Below are positions 8,886-18,710 of a stretch of 64,000 nucleotides of DNA, in pieces. A model generated the notes under the pieces. That model did not search any database. It was not told the DNA's origin and saw only the letters and a program-made list of their open reading frames with translations. The stretch spans positions 2,170,001-2,234,000 of the forward strand of contig NZ_OZ156465.1 of NCBI RefSeq assembly GCF_964212655.1, written 5' to 3'. Each line of letters begins with the position of its first letter. The stretch's first letter is position 1. The position numbers and the translations under genes are program-made. The DNA is from Candidatus Thiodiazotropha sp. LNASS1 (GTDB lineage Bacteria > Pseudomonadota > Gammaproteobacteria > Chromatiales > Chromatiaceae).

Positions 8886-10757
8886 CTATTGGGTGTATCG
8901 CTGCTCAACGATGGGGACATAGTTCTCAAGAGGCACTTGTCCCAGGTTGAGGCCGACCTTGGTATTGACCACGTTACGCAATCGCCGGTCGATGAACACC
9001 AGGCTCTTGCTCCGCCTCAGAAAGGTATAGGGCTGATCGTTGAAGAGATGGGCCTCTGCCTGACGCCACAGAGGCATACGCTTCTTTTCATCCACGGTAG
9101 CCCGCGCCTCCTCGATCAGGCGATCCAACTCCGGGTTGCTGTAGTTGATGAAGTTGTTCCCGCCTCCCGCGATCTGACTGCTGTGAAACATCTGGTAGAG
9201 ATCTGTTTCAAGACCGCTACTCCACCCCAGTGTAATGGCATCGAAATCCCGCTTCTTCATCAAATCGAGCATCACCGACCACTCAGTGGGCTTCGGCTGC
9301 AGCAGGATACCGGCACGGGCCAGCATATCCTTCAGAAACAACACCATTCGTCCGGTATCCTCATTACCCTGAAAATAGACCAGCTCGAATTCGAATGGCC
9401 TGCCATCACTGTCCTCTAGGATGCCGTCTCCATCACGGTCGGCATACCCCGCCTTGGAGAGCAGCTCAATCCCCTTTGCCTGATCATAGTTGCGCGCCGT
9501 AGTGGCGGGATCGTGCTGCTTGCTGCTGGCGCTGAATGGGCTCACAGCGACCTCTGCATAACCGAGATAGATCTCATCGACAATGCGCTGACGATCGATC
9601 AAATAGGTCATCGCCTGCCTCACCTCAGTTTTTGCGAACCGGGTCGGCTTCTCGTTACGCAGCTGATTCCAGCCAATATAGGAGTAGCCCGCCACCGGAC
9701 TCATATACTCCCAATGCTGAGCCTTATCACCAATCTGCTCATCATCGATCAACTGCTGATATTCCCGTGGCCGCGAACCATAGGTGTCGATCTCACCGTT
9801 GCGGAACGTGGTGAGTCGTGCGCTGTCGTTTTCGATCACCCGCCAGATAAGCCGGTCGAAGGCCGGTTCCACAGGCCCCCAGTAGCGGGGATTTCGACGC
9901 AGCTCCACGCCTCCTTTATCCGGCGCCCAACCCTTCGGGTCTTCAAGACGATAGGGACCTGAACCCAACAACACCCCCTTTGATTGGTTGAAGCTGTTGG
10001 GATCCCCAAGGTAGGGCTGGTAGAAGTGTTTCGGCATGATCTCCATACCCCCGGCCAATGAGAGTGCATTGAAGTAGGGTTCGGCAAACTGGAATTTTAC
10101 CGTCAGTGGATCGAGGGCCTCCACCGATTCGATCTTTGCGTAATAGGCCCGCTCCCGCGGCGCCTGAATCGCCTCGGTCATAATAAACTCAAAGGTAAAA
10201 ACCACATCCTCGGCCGTCAGCGGCAAACCGTCCGAGAACTGCAATCCTTCTCGAAGCTTGAAGATAAAGGTAAGACCGTCCTCGCTGACAGACCAATCAT
10301 GGGCCAACAGCCCCTGCCACTCCAGGGTATCGGGATTGCGGATCAGTAAGGTCTCCAGAATATAACCCTGCACCTGGGATGAGTAAACGTCCTGTGAAAT
10401 AAACGGGGTCAGGGATTTCAGGTTGACACCGAATGCCTGCACCAGCCAGTCCCCCTGACTGTAATCGGGCTGCTGGGTAACGGCATAGGCCCGCTCGAAT
10501 GCAGTGGCCATTTGACCCTGCTGAGACGAGCCGCTTTGTTGTGCCAGATTGACCCCCTGTTGAATGCGTTGATCCAGGCTTCTGACCTGACCTGTTATCT
10601 CCCGGATGTCTCCAGCCTGCTCTCGCATCAACTGTTCCATGCGAGACATCTTCTGCCATTGCCGGTCGATCATATACATAACCAGGACGATGGTAATCAA
10701 CACCAGAGCAAGACCACCGAAATAGAGAACATCCCGACCGTTTAAGCGTCGCTGCAT
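8886..10757 (-). CDS. Peptide-type ABC transporter solute-binding protein with N-terminal membrane anchor
   Basis: This 623-residue family-5 extracellular solute-binding protein is the first gene of the importer operon. Residues about 12-29 form one uncleaved-looking helix (YFGGLALVLITIVLVMYMI) with no signal-peptidase site or lipobox. It is followed by a predicted coiled coil to about residue 70 (MSRMEQLMREQAGDIREI). The SBP_bac_5 fold then runs from about 105 to 600, including the family motif GLTFIFKLREGLQFSDG with DVVFTFE. Known Gram-negative relatives such as YejA and DppA are soluble periplasmic proteins, so a tethered, possibly oligomeric receptor is unusual. The start ATG at 10757 has AGGAG nine bases upstream. 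Substrate is unknown; peptides are the family default. Confidence 0.92.
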   Translation of the reverse strand: MQRRLNGRDVLYFGGLALVLITIVLVMYMIDRQWQKMSRMEQLMREQAGDIREITGQVRSLDQRIQQGVNLAQQSGSSQQGQMATAFERAYAVTQQPDYSQGDWLVQAFGVNLKSLTPFISQDVYSSQVQGYILETLLIRNPDTLEWQGLLAHDWSVSEDGLTFIFKLREGLQFSDGLPLTAEDVVFTFEFIMTEAIQAPRERAYYAKIESVEALDPLTVKFQFAEPYFNALSLAGGMEIMPKHFYQPYLGDPNSFNQSKGVLLGSGPYRLEDPKGWAPDKGGVELRRNPRYWGPVEPAFDRLIWRVIENDSARLTTFRNGEIDTYGSRPREYQQLIDDEQIGDKAQHWEYMSPVAGYSYIGWNQLRNEKPTRFAKTEVRQAMTYLIDRQRIVDEIYLGYAEVAVSPFSASSKQHDPATTARNYDQAKGIELLSKAGYADRDGDGILEDSDGRPFEFELVYFQGNEDTGRMVLFLKDMLARAGILLQPKPTEWSVMLDLMKKRDFDAITLGWSSGLETDLYQMFHSSQIAGGGNNFINYSNPELDRLIEEARATVDEKKRMPLWRQAEAHLFNDQPYTFLRRSKSLVFIDRRLRNVVNTKVGLNLGQVPLENYVPIVEQRYTQ

Positions 10758-10782
10758 GAAGTTACTCCTGTGACCCAGGATA

Positions 10783-10830
10783 AGTAATTAAAAAAAACCA
10801 GGGCCTGTTAACACTAATCCAACAGGCCTT
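10783..10830 (-). terminator. Terminator-like hairpin in the leader of the ABC importer operon
   Basis: Read leftward, AAGGCCTGTT (10830-10821) pairs with AACAGGCCC (10809-10801) around an 11-base loop and is followed by TGG and a run of eight T. This is a good intrinsic terminator, but no leftward gene lies upstream of it (fabI runs the other way). It therefore sits in the 5' leader of the binding-protein gene, where it could act as an attenuator. Its left 22 bases (10801-10822) are identical to one arm of the 50 bp palindrome at 29981-30030. A possible -10 (CATAATA) lies just upstream around 10840. The rest of the gap up to fabI shows nothing else certain. Confidence 0.55.
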
Positions 10831-11053
10831 AGAGAGTCTATTATGCTTTCCCGGGACTTGAAAGAGTAAGCAATCCTGTGTGATGTGAATAATGAAGAAA
10901 CAGGGTATGGATTTTTTCAAGTAGCCCCGAACACATCACCTGCACTTTTCGCTGAAGATAAATTCCGGTAAGTTACGCAGTTTAACTCTAAGTGAGTCTG
11001 TCTATATGCCACTCCCCGTGCATATATCGATAACTCCTGTAAGGAATCGTTCC

Positions 11054-11830
11054 ATGGGCTTTTTACAAAACAAACGCATACTCATTGTCGGCATTGCCAG
11101 TAACCGCTCCATCGCCTGGGGTGTTGCCGAGGCCATGCACCGCCAAGGTGCTGAGCTGGCGCTCACCTATCAGACGGAAAAGCTTAAAAAACGCGTCGAC
11201 GATGCCGCCGAAAAGTTTGCCGCAGACATTGTTATGCCCCTGGATGTCACCAGTGACCAACAGATCGCAGACCTGTTCGGCACCCTGGAACAACAGTGGG
11301 GTCACCTGGACGCCATCGTGCATGCGGTGGGGTTCGCACCCCGCGACCATTTGGAAGGTGGCTATCTTGACAATCTGACTCGTGAGGGATTCGCATTGGC
11401 TCACGATATCAGTTCCTACAGCTTTGCCGCGCTCGCCAAGGCCGGACGACCATTGATGCAGGGTCGAAACGCATCCCTGGTCACCATGAGCTACCTTGGC
11501 GCAGTACGCACCGTCCCCAACTACAATGTCATGGGAGTGGCGAAGGCGAGTCTGGAGGCAAACGTTCGTTATTTGGCCGAATCACTCGGCCCTGAAGGCA
11601 TCCGGGTCAATGCTGTATCCGCAGGCCCGATCAGGACCCTGGCTGCATCAGGGATCAAAAACTTCAAGGGCATGCTCGAAGAGGCGGAGAAAAGAAATCC
11701 ATTACGCCGCAACGTCACCATTGAAGAGGTGGGCAATACCACCGCATTTCTCTGTTCCGATCTTGCCTCGGGAATCACCGGGGATATTATCTATGTAGAC
11801 TCGGGATACCATATTCTCGGCATCGCTTGA
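11054..11830 (+). CDS. fabI: Enoyl-[acyl-carrier-protein] reductase (NADH)
   Basis: FabI reduces the trans-2-enoyl-ACP double bond in the last step of each fatty-acid elongation cycle, in the cytoplasm. The 258-residue product matches the family length. It opens with [20 protein letters not shown], holding the FabI-type nucleotide motif, and has the catalytic pair Y157 and K164 in YNVMGVAK, with the second conserved tyrosine Y147. The ATG at 11054 was chosen over an upstream in-frame ATG at 11006 because it gives the canonical N-terminus and has AAGGAA eight bases before it. It is a single rightward gene between the divergent ABC operon and the convergent ppiD. All residues that contact triclosan-type inhibitors could not be checked by alignment. 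Confidence 0.97.
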   Translation: MGFLQNKRILIVGIASNRSIAWGVAEAMHRQGAELALTYQTEKLKKRVDDAAEKFAADIVMPLDVTSDQQIADLFGTLEQQWGHLDAIVHAVGFAPRDHLEGGYLDNLTREGFALAHDISSYSFAALAKAGRPLMQGRNASLVTMSYLGAVRTVPNYNVMGVAKASLEANVRYLAESLGPEGIRVNAVSAGPIRTLAASGIKNFKGMLEEAEKRNPLRRNVTIEEVGNTTAFLCSDLASGITGDIIYVDSGYHILGIA

Positions 11831-11837
11831 TGCCGAG
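11816..11837. terminator. Hairpin spanning the fabI stop codon
   Basis: CTCGGCATC (11816-11824) and GATGCCGAG (11829-11837) form a perfect nine-pair stem with loop GCTT, overlapping the fabI stop. It lies between two convergent genes and could end transcription from either side, but there is no T run after it on either strand. Confidence 0.35.
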
Positions 11838-11848
11838 TCTAAGTCGAC

Positions 11849-13750
11849 CTATTCGCTATCGGTATTCAGCAGGATTTCGATATCCGCACGGGATTCCAGA
11901 TCGGTCAACACCATTTCATAGTGATCCCTGCCCAGCATGCGACGCAGGCTCTCTTGCTGTTGTAGATTGCTCTTATCGTCAGCACTACCCTCTGTGACAC
12001 CCGTCAGTAGATAGACTGCAAAGTCTCCACCGGCAAGCCGTGCAGTGCCTGGCGATGATCCACCGGCAGCCGGCTTTGCAGTGCGGAAAAGCGCACTCGA
12101 CAATCCCGGTGGGATTTGCCGGTCATTTCGATCCACCGTCATTGGACCGGTCACGGCATAGCTATTGGCAACATCCGATAAGGGAGCACCTGCGGCCATT
12201 TCAGCCATTCGTTTCTCTGCCTCGGCCTGGGCCTGCTGTTCGGCCTGTTGCTGCTGCAGGGTCTCGGTGATCTGTTGTCTCACCTCATCCAGCGGCAGCA
12301 CAGAGGACTCCTGATGATCAAGGACCCGAAGTACCAGTGAGCTGGTGCCATCGATCTCGATCAATTCACTGTTATTATGCTCTTTCAGCACGTCGTCACT
12401 GTAGGCTGCCGTCCTCACCTTGGGATTGGCGAATACACCTGCACCCTGTTCCCGGGTAATCCAGTCACTCTGCTGAATACTAAGCTCCAATACGGACGCG
12501 GCAGATTCCAGACTGTCCGGGTCCTCATAGCTCAGATCGGCAAGCTGCTCCGCCAGTTCAAAATAGAGTCGCTCACCCTCGAACTTACGATAGGCCGCCT
12601 CTACATCAGTCCGTGCCTCTTCGAACGGTTTGACAGTCCCATCCTTGATCCCTGTCAGCTTGATTAGATGGAAACCGAAACTGGTACGCACGGGCTCGCT
12701 CACCCCACCCTCCTGGAGGGCATAGACAGCGGATTCAAAGGCCGGGTCCATAATACCTTTGCCAAAGAAACCCAAATCACCGCCCGCGGCAGCGGAACCC
12801 GGGTCCTGGGAGTTCTGTTTGGCCAGTTCCTCGAATGATTCACCATCACGCAGTCTTTCGGCCAAGACATCGATCCTTGCCTTCGCTTCATCCACTGTCG
12901 ATTGATCCGCATCTGCAGCCGCCAGAATCAGGATGTGGCTGGCCTGGCGCTGCTCTGGAAGACCGAACTCATCCTGATTGTTCTCATAGTAACCGCGAAG
13001 ACGTTCTTCATCGACATCAATGGTGCCGCCTGCAGTCCCGGCATCCAACAGAATATACTCGACCTTAACCTTTTCAGGCGAAATAAAGGCGCTTTGGTTG
13101 GCTTCGTAATAGGTCTTGATTTCATCATCGGAGAGTTCATCACTCAGTTTGAAATCACTGGCGGGAACCACGAAATAGGATAATTCACGGGTCTGTTTCA
13201 CTAACCTTTGATTCTCATTGAGTTCTTTTGGAGTGACAAAACTACCTGCATGAACCGCCTGTGACAGCTGTTCCGCAACCAAGGCACGACGTACGCGATC
13301 TTCGAAACCAGCGGGTGAGAGACCCTGTAAGCGCAATGCACGTTCATAGGTCTGCTGATCATAGCGTCCATCCTTTTGAAACGTCGGCATACTCAGTATC
13401 GAGGCTTGGATCATGTTGCTTCCCGCACGTAATCCCATCCTGTTGGAAGTCTGTTGCACCAGTTCATCCCTGATCAGACGGTTTAACACCTCTTTGCGCA
13501 TCCTGGCGTCATCGAACATTTCCGGACGATAGGCTGCACCGAGCTGCTCGCGCAGTTGCTGACGGAAGCGCTGGTACTGATTATCCAGGGTACGTTCGTT
13601 AATTTCGGCGCCGTTGACTGTTGCCGCAATAGGTTCGGAACCGACTCCCAGATAGGACTGGATTCCCCAAAGTGCGAATGGAATCGAAATCAATATTACG
13701 ATCGCCCATGCGATCCAACCCTGCGCTTTATCTCTGATAACCTGAAGCAT
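11849..13750 (-). CDS. ppiD: Periplasmic folding chaperone / peptidyl-prolyl isomerase PpiD
   Basis: PpiD is an inner-membrane-anchored chaperone that helps newly exported proteins fold at the SecYEG exit. The 633-residue length matches E. coli PpiD (623). There is one N-terminal helix at about 12-33 (GWIAWAIVILISIPFALWGI) and a SurA-like chaperone region from 40 to 250. A parvulin domain lies at about 265-365 (RQASHILI, then GGDLGFFGKGIMDPAFE and SFGFHLIKL), followed by a C-terminal helical chaperone part. The gene is the downstream neighbour of hupB-tRNAs, the order found in many gammaproteobacteria. The tRNA terminator at 13806-13840 lies just before it, so ppiD probably has its own promoter. 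In PpiD of other species the parvulin domain is often inactive; catalytic activity here is not shown. Confidence 0.95.
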   Translation of the reverse strand: MLQVIRDKAQGWIAWAIVILISIPFALWGIQSYLGVGSEPIAATVNGAEINERTLDNQYQRFRQQLREQLGAAYRPEMFDDARMRKEVLNRLIRDELVQQTSNRMGLRAGSNMIQASILSMPTFQKDGRYDQQTYERALRLQGLSPAGFEDRVRRALVAEQLSQAVHAGSFVTPKELNENQRLVKQTRELSYFVVPASDFKLSDELSDDEIKTYYEANQSAFISPEKVKVEYILLDAGTAGGTIDVDEERLRGYYENNQDEFGLPEQRQASHILILAAADADQSTVDEAKARIDVLAERLRDGESFEELAKQNSQDPGSAAAGGDLGFFGKGIMDPAFESAVYALQEGGVSEPVRTSFGFHLIKLTGIKDGTVKPFEEARTDVEAAYRKFEGERLYFELAEQLADLSYEDPDSLESAASVLELSIQQSDWITREQGAGVFANPKVRTAAYSDDVLKEHNNSELIEIDGTSSLVLRVLDHQESSVLPLDEVRQQITETLQQQQAEQQAQAEAEKRMAEMAAGAPLSDVANSYAVTGPMTVDRNDRQIPPGLSSALFRTAKPAAGGSSPGTARLAGGDFAVYLLTGVTEGSADDKSNLQQQESLRRMLGRDHYEMVLTDLESRADIEILLNTDSE

Positions 13751-13805
13751 GACCAGTGACTCACTTATTTACACCTGAGGCAAGTTGACCAGGTGCCATA
13801 CGTCT

Positions 13806-13840
13806 AAAACAAAAACGGGGTATCTGCCAGATACCCCGTT
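13806..13840 (-). terminator. Intrinsic terminator of the hupB-tRNA transcript
   Basis: AACGGGGTATCTG (13814-13826) pairs perfectly with CAGATACCCCGTT (13828-13840) over 13 base pairs. In the leftward direction this is followed by TTTTTGTTTTAG. It lies 12 bases beyond the tRNA-Asp CCA end. Confidence 0.9.
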
Positions 13841-13852
13841 GATGATAAAAGT

Positions 13853-13929
13853 TGGCGGAGCGGACGGGACTCGAACCCGCGACCCCCGGCGTGACAGGCC
13901 GGTATTCTAACCAACTGAACTACCGCTCC
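13853..13929 (-). tRNA. tRNA-Asp (anticodon GTC)
   Basis: Read leftward the 77-base gene begins GGAGCGGTAGTTCAG, has the anticodon loop CCTGTCACG, the T loop GGTTCGAGTCC and ends CCGCTCCGCCA with an encoded CCA. The acceptor arm pairs fully (GGAGCGG with CCGCTCC). It is cotranscribed with tRNA-Val four bases upstream. Confidence 0.97.
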
Positions 13930-13933
13930 GAGT

Positions 13934-14009
13934 TGGTGGGTGCTGCAGGGATCGAACCTGCGACCCTCGCCTTGTAAGGGCGATGCTCTCCCAGCTGAGC
14001 TAAGCACCC
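13934..14009 (-). tRNA. tRNA-Val (anticodon TAC)
   Basis: Read leftward the 76-base gene begins GGGTGCTTAGCTCAGC, has anticodon loop CTTACAA, T loop GGTTCGATCC and ends AGCACCCACCA with an encoded CCA. The acceptor arm pairs fully. It lies between hupB and tRNA-Asp, with no separate promoter seen. Confidence 0.97.
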
Positions 14010-14061
14010 TGCTAGTGGGGTATATCGTCAATCGGTTAGAGATACCTCACCTGAAGGCGCG

Positions 14062-14334
14062 CTAGTTTATTGCATCCTTCAATGCTTTACCAGCCTTGAA
14101 TGACGGGATTCTTGAGGCCTTGATTTTAATCGTCTCGCCAGTTTGCGGATTACGGCCTTCGCGAGCGGCCCGATCCTTCACTGAGAAGGTGCCAAATCCT
14201 ACCAACGAGAGCGTATCACCCTCTTTCATCGCTTTTGTTACTGCGTCAACCATACCGTCGAGCGCACGCCCGGCAGCCGCTTTGGAAATGTCCGCAGATT
14301 CCGCCATTGCCTCAATTAGTTCGGCCTTATTCAT
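14062..14334 (-). CDS. hupB: DNA-binding protein HU-beta
   Basis: HU is a small dimeric nucleoid protein that bends DNA without strong sequence preference. The 90-residue product has the family pattern throughout: [21 protein letters not shown] at the N-terminus, [18 protein letters not shown] in the middle, and the DNA-contact arm [20 protein letters not shown]. Length and position directly after lon identify it as the beta-type gene. A strong promoter lies at 14423-14451, and the two tRNA genes follow before the terminator, so HU and the tRNAs are probably one transcript. The small inverted repeat GGCGG-AATTA-CCGCC at 14361-14375 lies in its leader. Confidence 0.97.
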   Translation of the reverse strand: MNKAELIEAMAESADISKAAAGRALDGMVDAVTKAMKEGDTLSLVGFGTFSVKDRAAREGRNPQTGETIKIKASRIPSFKAGKALKDAIN

Positions 14335-14422
14335 TAATCATTTTCCCCTGTGATGGTCTTGGCGGAATTACCGCCTTTAGAAGCGTTATGTAATGGCCCG
14401 ATTGGGGCCCGAAACGCCAGAA

Positions 14423-14451
14423 TTTATACCGGCTGCCAGATACCCTGTCAA
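14423..14451 (-). promoter_or_regulatory. Sigma-70 promoter for hupB and the tRNA genes
   Basis: Leftward, TTGACA (14451-14446) is followed after exactly 17 bases by TATAAA (14428-14423), a near-consensus housekeeping promoter. The start would lie about 80 bases before the hupB ATG. Confidence 0.85.
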
Positions 14452-14518
14452 GCAACTCAGAAGACCTATTCTTAACATTTGTTACTGTTGTGACAGAGAT
14501 ATAGCATCTCGAATCATA

Positions 14519-16969
14519 CTAGTGCTTGGTCGGCGCACCCCGTTTCTTGACCTCGTCGCCATCCTGCTGTTGTCCGCCCTTAGTCTGTGTCGCATCCGCT
14601 GACTTTCCCTCTTTCGGTTGCGGCATCTCCTTGAGTGCCACCTGCAACACTTCATCGATCCAGCGGACCGGTCTGATATCAAGATTTTGTTTAATATTCT
14701 TTGGTATATCAACAAGATCTCGTTCATTCTCTTCGGGAATGATAACCGTTGCGATACCTCCGCGATGAGCGGCAAGCAGCTTCTCTTTGAGTCCGCCGAT
14801 CGGTAAAACCTCACCTCTCAGGGTGATCTCCCCCGTCATTGCCACATCCGCCCGAACCGGTATTTTTGTCAAAGCGGATACCAGACTGGTACACATACCG
14901 ACACCTGCGCTGGGACCGTCTTTCGGCGTCGCACCTTCGGGCACATGGATATGAACATCACATTTTTGGTGGAAATCCTCTTCCAATGCGAGAGAATCTG
15001 CACGACTCCTGACAACAGTCATGGCCGCCTGAATGGACTCCTGCATGATTTCACCCAATTGACCGGTATGACTGAGCCGGCCCTTCCCAGGCATCAATGC
15101 CGCCTCGATGCGCAGCAGTTCACCGCCCACTTCGGTCCAGGCCAGTCCGGTAACCTGACCGACCTGATCGTGTTCGTCAGCCCGGCCATAACGGAATCTT
15201 TTAACACCCAAATAGTCTTCAAGCTTCTTGGGTGTAACGGTGATCTTGCCTTTTGGTTTCTTCAGCAGAATATCCTTCACCACTTTACGGCATATCTTGG
15301 CAATCTCCCGTTCCAGATTTCGCACACCCGCTTCACGTGTGTAGTAACGGACGATATCGCGTATCGCGGACTCCCTGATGATGAGTTCATTGGGCTTCAA
15401 TCCGTTATTCTCCATCTGCTTACGCACCAGATAGCGTTCGGCAATACTGACCTTTTCATCTTCGGTATAACCGGACAGCCTGATCACTTCCATGCGATCG
15501 AGTAACGCCGGAGGGATGTTCAAGGTATTCGCGGTCGCAACGAACATTACCTCGGACAGATCGAAGTCGACTTCGAGATAGTGGTCATTGAATGTGTGGT
15601 TTTGTTCCGGATCGAGCACCTCCAGCAGGGCCGATGCCGGGTCACCCCTAAAATCCATCGCCATTTTGTCTATCTCGTCAAGGAGAAACAGCGGATTACG
15701 GGTCTTGACCTTACTCAGGTTGTTGATGATTTTGCCGGGCAATGCGCCGATATAGGTACGCCTGTGTCCACGAATTTCCGCCTCGTCTCTTACCCCGCCC
15801 AGGGCCATGCGGGTGAATTTGCGATTGGTGGCACGGGCTATCGATTGACCCAAGGAGGTCTTACCGACACCGGGAGGCCCCACCAGACAGAGTATCGGTC
15901 CTTTCAGTTTTCGTACTCGTTGTTGTACCGCGAGATACTCGAGGATACGCTCCTTGACCTTCTCCAGACCGTAGTGGTCTTCATTCAACACCGCGTCGGC
16001 CGCACCGATATCGTTACGTATCTTGGTCCGTTTCTTCCAGGGCAGACCGACCAGGGTATCGATATAGTTACGCACCACTGTGGCTTCAGCGGACATGGGG
16101 GACATCAGCTTGAGTTTGTTCAACTCATTGGTTGCCTTTTCCTTGGCCTCCTTGGTCATACCGACGGATTCTATCTTTTTGGTGAGATCCTCAATCTCGT
16201 TCGGCGCATCCTCCATCTCGCCGAGCTCCTTCTGGATCGCCTTCATCTGTTCATTCAGATAGTACTCGCGCTGATTCTTCTCCATCTGGCGTTTTACGCG
16301 GCCACGGATCCGTTTCTCCATCTGCAGGATATCGTTTTCACCCTCCATCAATCCCATCAGATGTTCCAGACGCTCGCGTACGTTGGGCATCTCAAGAACA
16401 TGTTGTTTCTCTTCCAGCTTCAATGACATATGTGCAGCAATGGTATCTGCAAGACGGCTGGGATCATCGATGCTTGAGAGTGATGTGAGCACCTCAGGGG
16501 GCACCTTTTTGTTCAACTTGACATACTGATCAAACAGGTTGGTGGCCGAACGCATCAGTACCTCGCTCTCACGGCCCGCCACATCGATCGTGTCAGTCAG
16601 GGTTTCAAGCCTGGCGGTAAAGAACTCATCCGTATCAACGAATTCCGTGATACGTGCTCTCTCTCCGCCTTCGACGAGCACCTTGACAGTACCGTCGGGT
16701 AACTTGAGAAGTTGGAGTATGTTTGCCAGGGTGCCGATTGCATACATATCAACCACGTCCGGATCATCCACATCAGCGCTCTTTTGCGCTGCCAGCAGAA
16801 TCTGCTTGTTGCTCTGCATCGCCGAATCCAGTGCCTGGATCGACTTATCACGGCCGACAAACAGAGGAATGACCATATGGGGATAGACGACCACATCGCG
16901 CAACGGCAAAACCGGCACGAGATTATTCTGGCTGATCGTCTTCATGGAATCTGTGTACTCGTGGCCCAT
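14519..16969 (-). CDS. lon: ATP-dependent protease Lon
   Basis: Lon is the cytoplasmic ATP-driven serine protease that degrades misfolded and regulatory proteins. The 816-residue product has the N-terminal substrate domain ([20 protein letters not shown]), a coiled region, an AAA+ module with Walker [10 protein letters not shown] near 366 and [10 protein letters not shown], and the protease domain. The catalytic serine is in [10 protein letters not shown] near 686 and the lysine in [14 protein letters not shown] near 728. The start at 16969 ([11 protein letters not shown]) was chosen because GAGGA lies about nine bases upstream; an earlier in-frame ATG at 17014 lacks this. The tail is a short charged extension ([19 protein letters not shown]) not essential to the fold. 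Lon lies behind clpX with a 323-base gap carrying a heat-shock-like promoter. Confidence 0.97.
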   Translation of the reverse strand: MGHEYTDSMKTISQNNLVPVLPLRDVVVYPHMVIPLFVGRDKSIQALDSAMQSNKQILLAAQKSADVDDPDVVDMYAIGTLANILQLLKLPDGTVKVLVEGGERARITEFVDTDEFFTARLETLTDTIDVAGRESEVLMRSATNLFDQYVKLNKKVPPEVLTSLSSIDDPSRLADTIAAHMSLKLEEKQHVLEMPNVRERLEHLMGLMEGENDILQMEKRIRGRVKRQMEKNQREYYLNEQMKAIQKELGEMEDAPNEIEDLTKKIESVGMTKEAKEKATNELNKLKLMSPMSAEATVVRNYIDTLVGLPWKKRTKIRNDIGAADAVLNEDHYGLEKVKERILEYLAVQQRVRKLKGPILCLVGPPGVGKTSLGQSIARATNRKFTRMALGGVRDEAEIRGHRRTYIGALPGKIINNLSKVKTRNPLFLLDEIDKMAMDFRGDPASALLEVLDPEQNHTFNDHYLEVDFDLSEVMFVATANTLNIPPALLDRMEVIRLSGYTEDEKVSIAERYLVRKQMENNGLKPNELIIRESAIRDIVRYYTREAGVRNLEREIAKICRKVVKDILLKKPKGKITVTPKKLEDYLGVKRFRYGRADEHDQVGQVTGLAWTEVGGELLRIEAALMPGKGRLSHTGQLGEIMQESIQAAMTVVRSRADSLALEEDFHQKCDVHIHVPEGATPKDGPSAGVGMCTSLVSALTKIPVRADVAMTGEITLRGEVLPIGGLKEKLLAAHRGGIATVIIPEENERDLVDIPKNIKQNLDIRPVRWIDEVLQVALKEMPQPKEGKSADATQTKGGQQQDGDEVKKRGAPTKH

Positions 16970-17108
16970 TAAATTATCCTCATTTCGGCAGTCTCTCTGC
17001 CTAAAAACCTTCAACCTCAGGTATGACAGTCAGTACAGGGATTTGATACTGGCGGGTAACTATGTTCAATCCGCATCCATTTATTCGGATCAACACTATA
17101 AAGGACAT

Positions 17109-17137
17109 ATATAAGGGTGGAATCTGGATGTTTCAAG
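17109..17137 (-). promoter_or_regulatory. Sigma-32 (heat-shock)-like promoter upstream of lon
   Basis: In the 323-base gap between clpX and lon, the leftward strand reads CTTGAA (17137-17132), then 14 bases, then CCCTTATAT (17117-17109). This resembles the RpoH consensus CTTGAA-N13-15-CCCCATNT, and lon is a classic RpoH target. The predicted leader is about 130 bases. A second CTTGAA at about 17212-17207 lacks a good -10. Confidence 0.55.
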
Positions 17138-17292
17138 CCTGTAATGCAATGAATAGAGCAGATATATACCCTCTGGTGACGAACATACCCAATAGATATG
17201 TTATGAATTCAAGAACATACCAGCATCTGTCAGTCAATCCGGCCGGTCTGACTTTCGCACGTAGAACAGACCACTATTTTTGTGATGTTGTG

Positions 17293-18567
17293 CTAATCGG
17301 ATGCGGCGATCTGCTTGTCGCTGTTTTCATAAATCATCAGCGGTTCAGACTCGCCGGCGATCACTGCCTCATCCACTACGACCTTCGTCACCTCGTCCAT
17401 AGAGGGAAGATCGTACATGGTGTCAAGCAGTACTTGTTCTAAGATGGTGCGCAATCCCCGTGCGCCTGTCTTGCGAAGCATGGCTTTACGGGCAATGGCG
17501 CGCAGTGCGTCTTCACGGATCTCGAGCTCACAGCCTTCCATCTCAAACAGGCGGCTGTACTGCTTGGTCAGGGCATTCTTCGGTTCGGTGAGGATCTTCA
17601 CCAACGAGGCTTCATCCAGCTCCTGCAGTGTGGCCACAACAGGCAGACGACCGACGAATTCGGGAATCAGACCATATTTGATCAGATCCTCGGGTTCCAC
17701 ATCGACGATGATATCGCCGATCGAGCGTGAGTCGTCCTTGCTCTTTACTTCCGCGGAAAATCCGATACCACCCTTTTCGGAACGATCTTTGATGACCTTT
17801 TCCAATCCGGCGAAGGCACCACCGACAATAAACAGGATATTCGAGGTATTGACCTGCAGGAACTCCTGCTGGGGGTGCTTGCGCCCACCTTGGGGGGGTA
17901 CGGAGGCCACCGTACCTTCGATCAGTTTCAACAGGGCCTGCTGTACGCCCTCACCCGATACATCCCGGGTAATTGAGGGGTTGTCTGATTTTCGGGAAAT
18001 CTTGTCGATCTCATCAATGTAGACTATGCCTGTTTGGGCCTTTTCCACATCATAATCACACTTTTGTAACAGCTTTTGGATGATGTTTTCCACATCCTCG
18101 CCCACATAACCCGCCTCGGTGAGGGTAGTCGCATCGGCAATCGTGAACGGTACATTCAGGAGCCTGGCAAGTGTCTCAGCCAGGAGGGTTTTGCCCGATC
18201 CGGTGGGCCCAATCAGCAGGATATTGGATTTGGCCAGCTCCACATCACTCTCTTTACCGATGGTATCGAGGCGTTTGTAGTGGTTGTAAACCGCGACCGA
18301 TAGCACCTTCTTCGCCCGATGCTGGCCGATGACATATTGATCCAGGGTCTTTTTGATCTCGTGAGGCTTGGGAAGCTTGTTGATACTCTCTTCCCCGGGA
18401 TCCTGCATCTCCTCGCGGATAATGTCGTTGCAGAGTTCGACACATTCGTCACAGATGAAGACGGAAGGACCGGCGATCAGTTTGCGTACCTCATGCTGGC
18501 TTTTGCCGCAAAAGGAGCAATACAGCAGCTTGCCGTCGTCGCCTTTTCCGCTCTTGTCACTGCCCAT
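17293..18567 (-). CDS. clpX: ATP-dependent Clp protease ATP-binding subunit ClpX
   Basis: ClpX is the AAA+ unfoldase that feeds substrates to ClpP. The 424-residue product, the same length as the E. coli protein, has the N-terminal zinc-binding domain (C17, C20, C39, C42 in CSFC and CDEC) and Walker [17 protein letters not shown] near 120. Walker B is [10 protein letters not shown]. The IGF loop that docks to ClpP is present ([10 protein letters not shown]), as are the sensor and C-terminal small domain ([23 protein letters not shown]). ATG 18567 is preceded by GAGGAG. The gap to clpP is 143 bases with a small inverted repeat (18638-18657), so clpX may be read through from tig-clpP or from its own promoter. 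Confidence 0.97.
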   Translation of the reverse strand: MGSDKSGKGDDGKLLYCSFCGKSQHEVRKLIAGPSVFICDECVELCNDIIREEMQDPGEESINKLPKPHEIKKTLDQYVIGQHRAKKVLSVAVYNHYKRLDTIGKESDVELAKSNILLIGPTGSGKTLLAETLARLLNVPFTIADATTLTEAGYVGEDVENIIQKLLQKCDYDVEKAQTGIVYIDEIDKISRKSDNPSITRDVSGEGVQQALLKLIEGTVASVPPQGGRKHPQQEFLQVNTSNILFIVGGAFAGLEKVIKDRSEKGGIGFSAEVKSKDDSRSIGDIIVDVEPEDLIKYGLIPEFVGRLPVVATLQELDEASLVKILTEPKNALTKQYSRLFEMEGCELEIREDALRAIARKAMLRKTGARGLRTILEQVLLDTMYDLPSMDEVTKVVVDEAVIAGESEPLMIYENSDKQIAASD

Positions 18568-18710
18568 ATCTCACTCCTCGAACCGAAATCAACCTGCTTT
18601 TAACTCAATCATATCTAACTGCGCATAGATGGCAAGGTCAGAGTCACGAAACTCTGATCTGCGTATCAGGCCTCCGATACAGTCGGTAACCGCCTTCAGA
18701 GACAGGTTAT

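Noticed and set aside
11816-11837. Strong fabI terminator
   Set aside because: The stem is perfect but no T run follows, so it is listed only as a low-confidence hairpin.
15581-16426. 281-residue rightward frame opposite lon
   Set aside because: Antisense shadow of lon, whose motifs are all intact on the minus strand.
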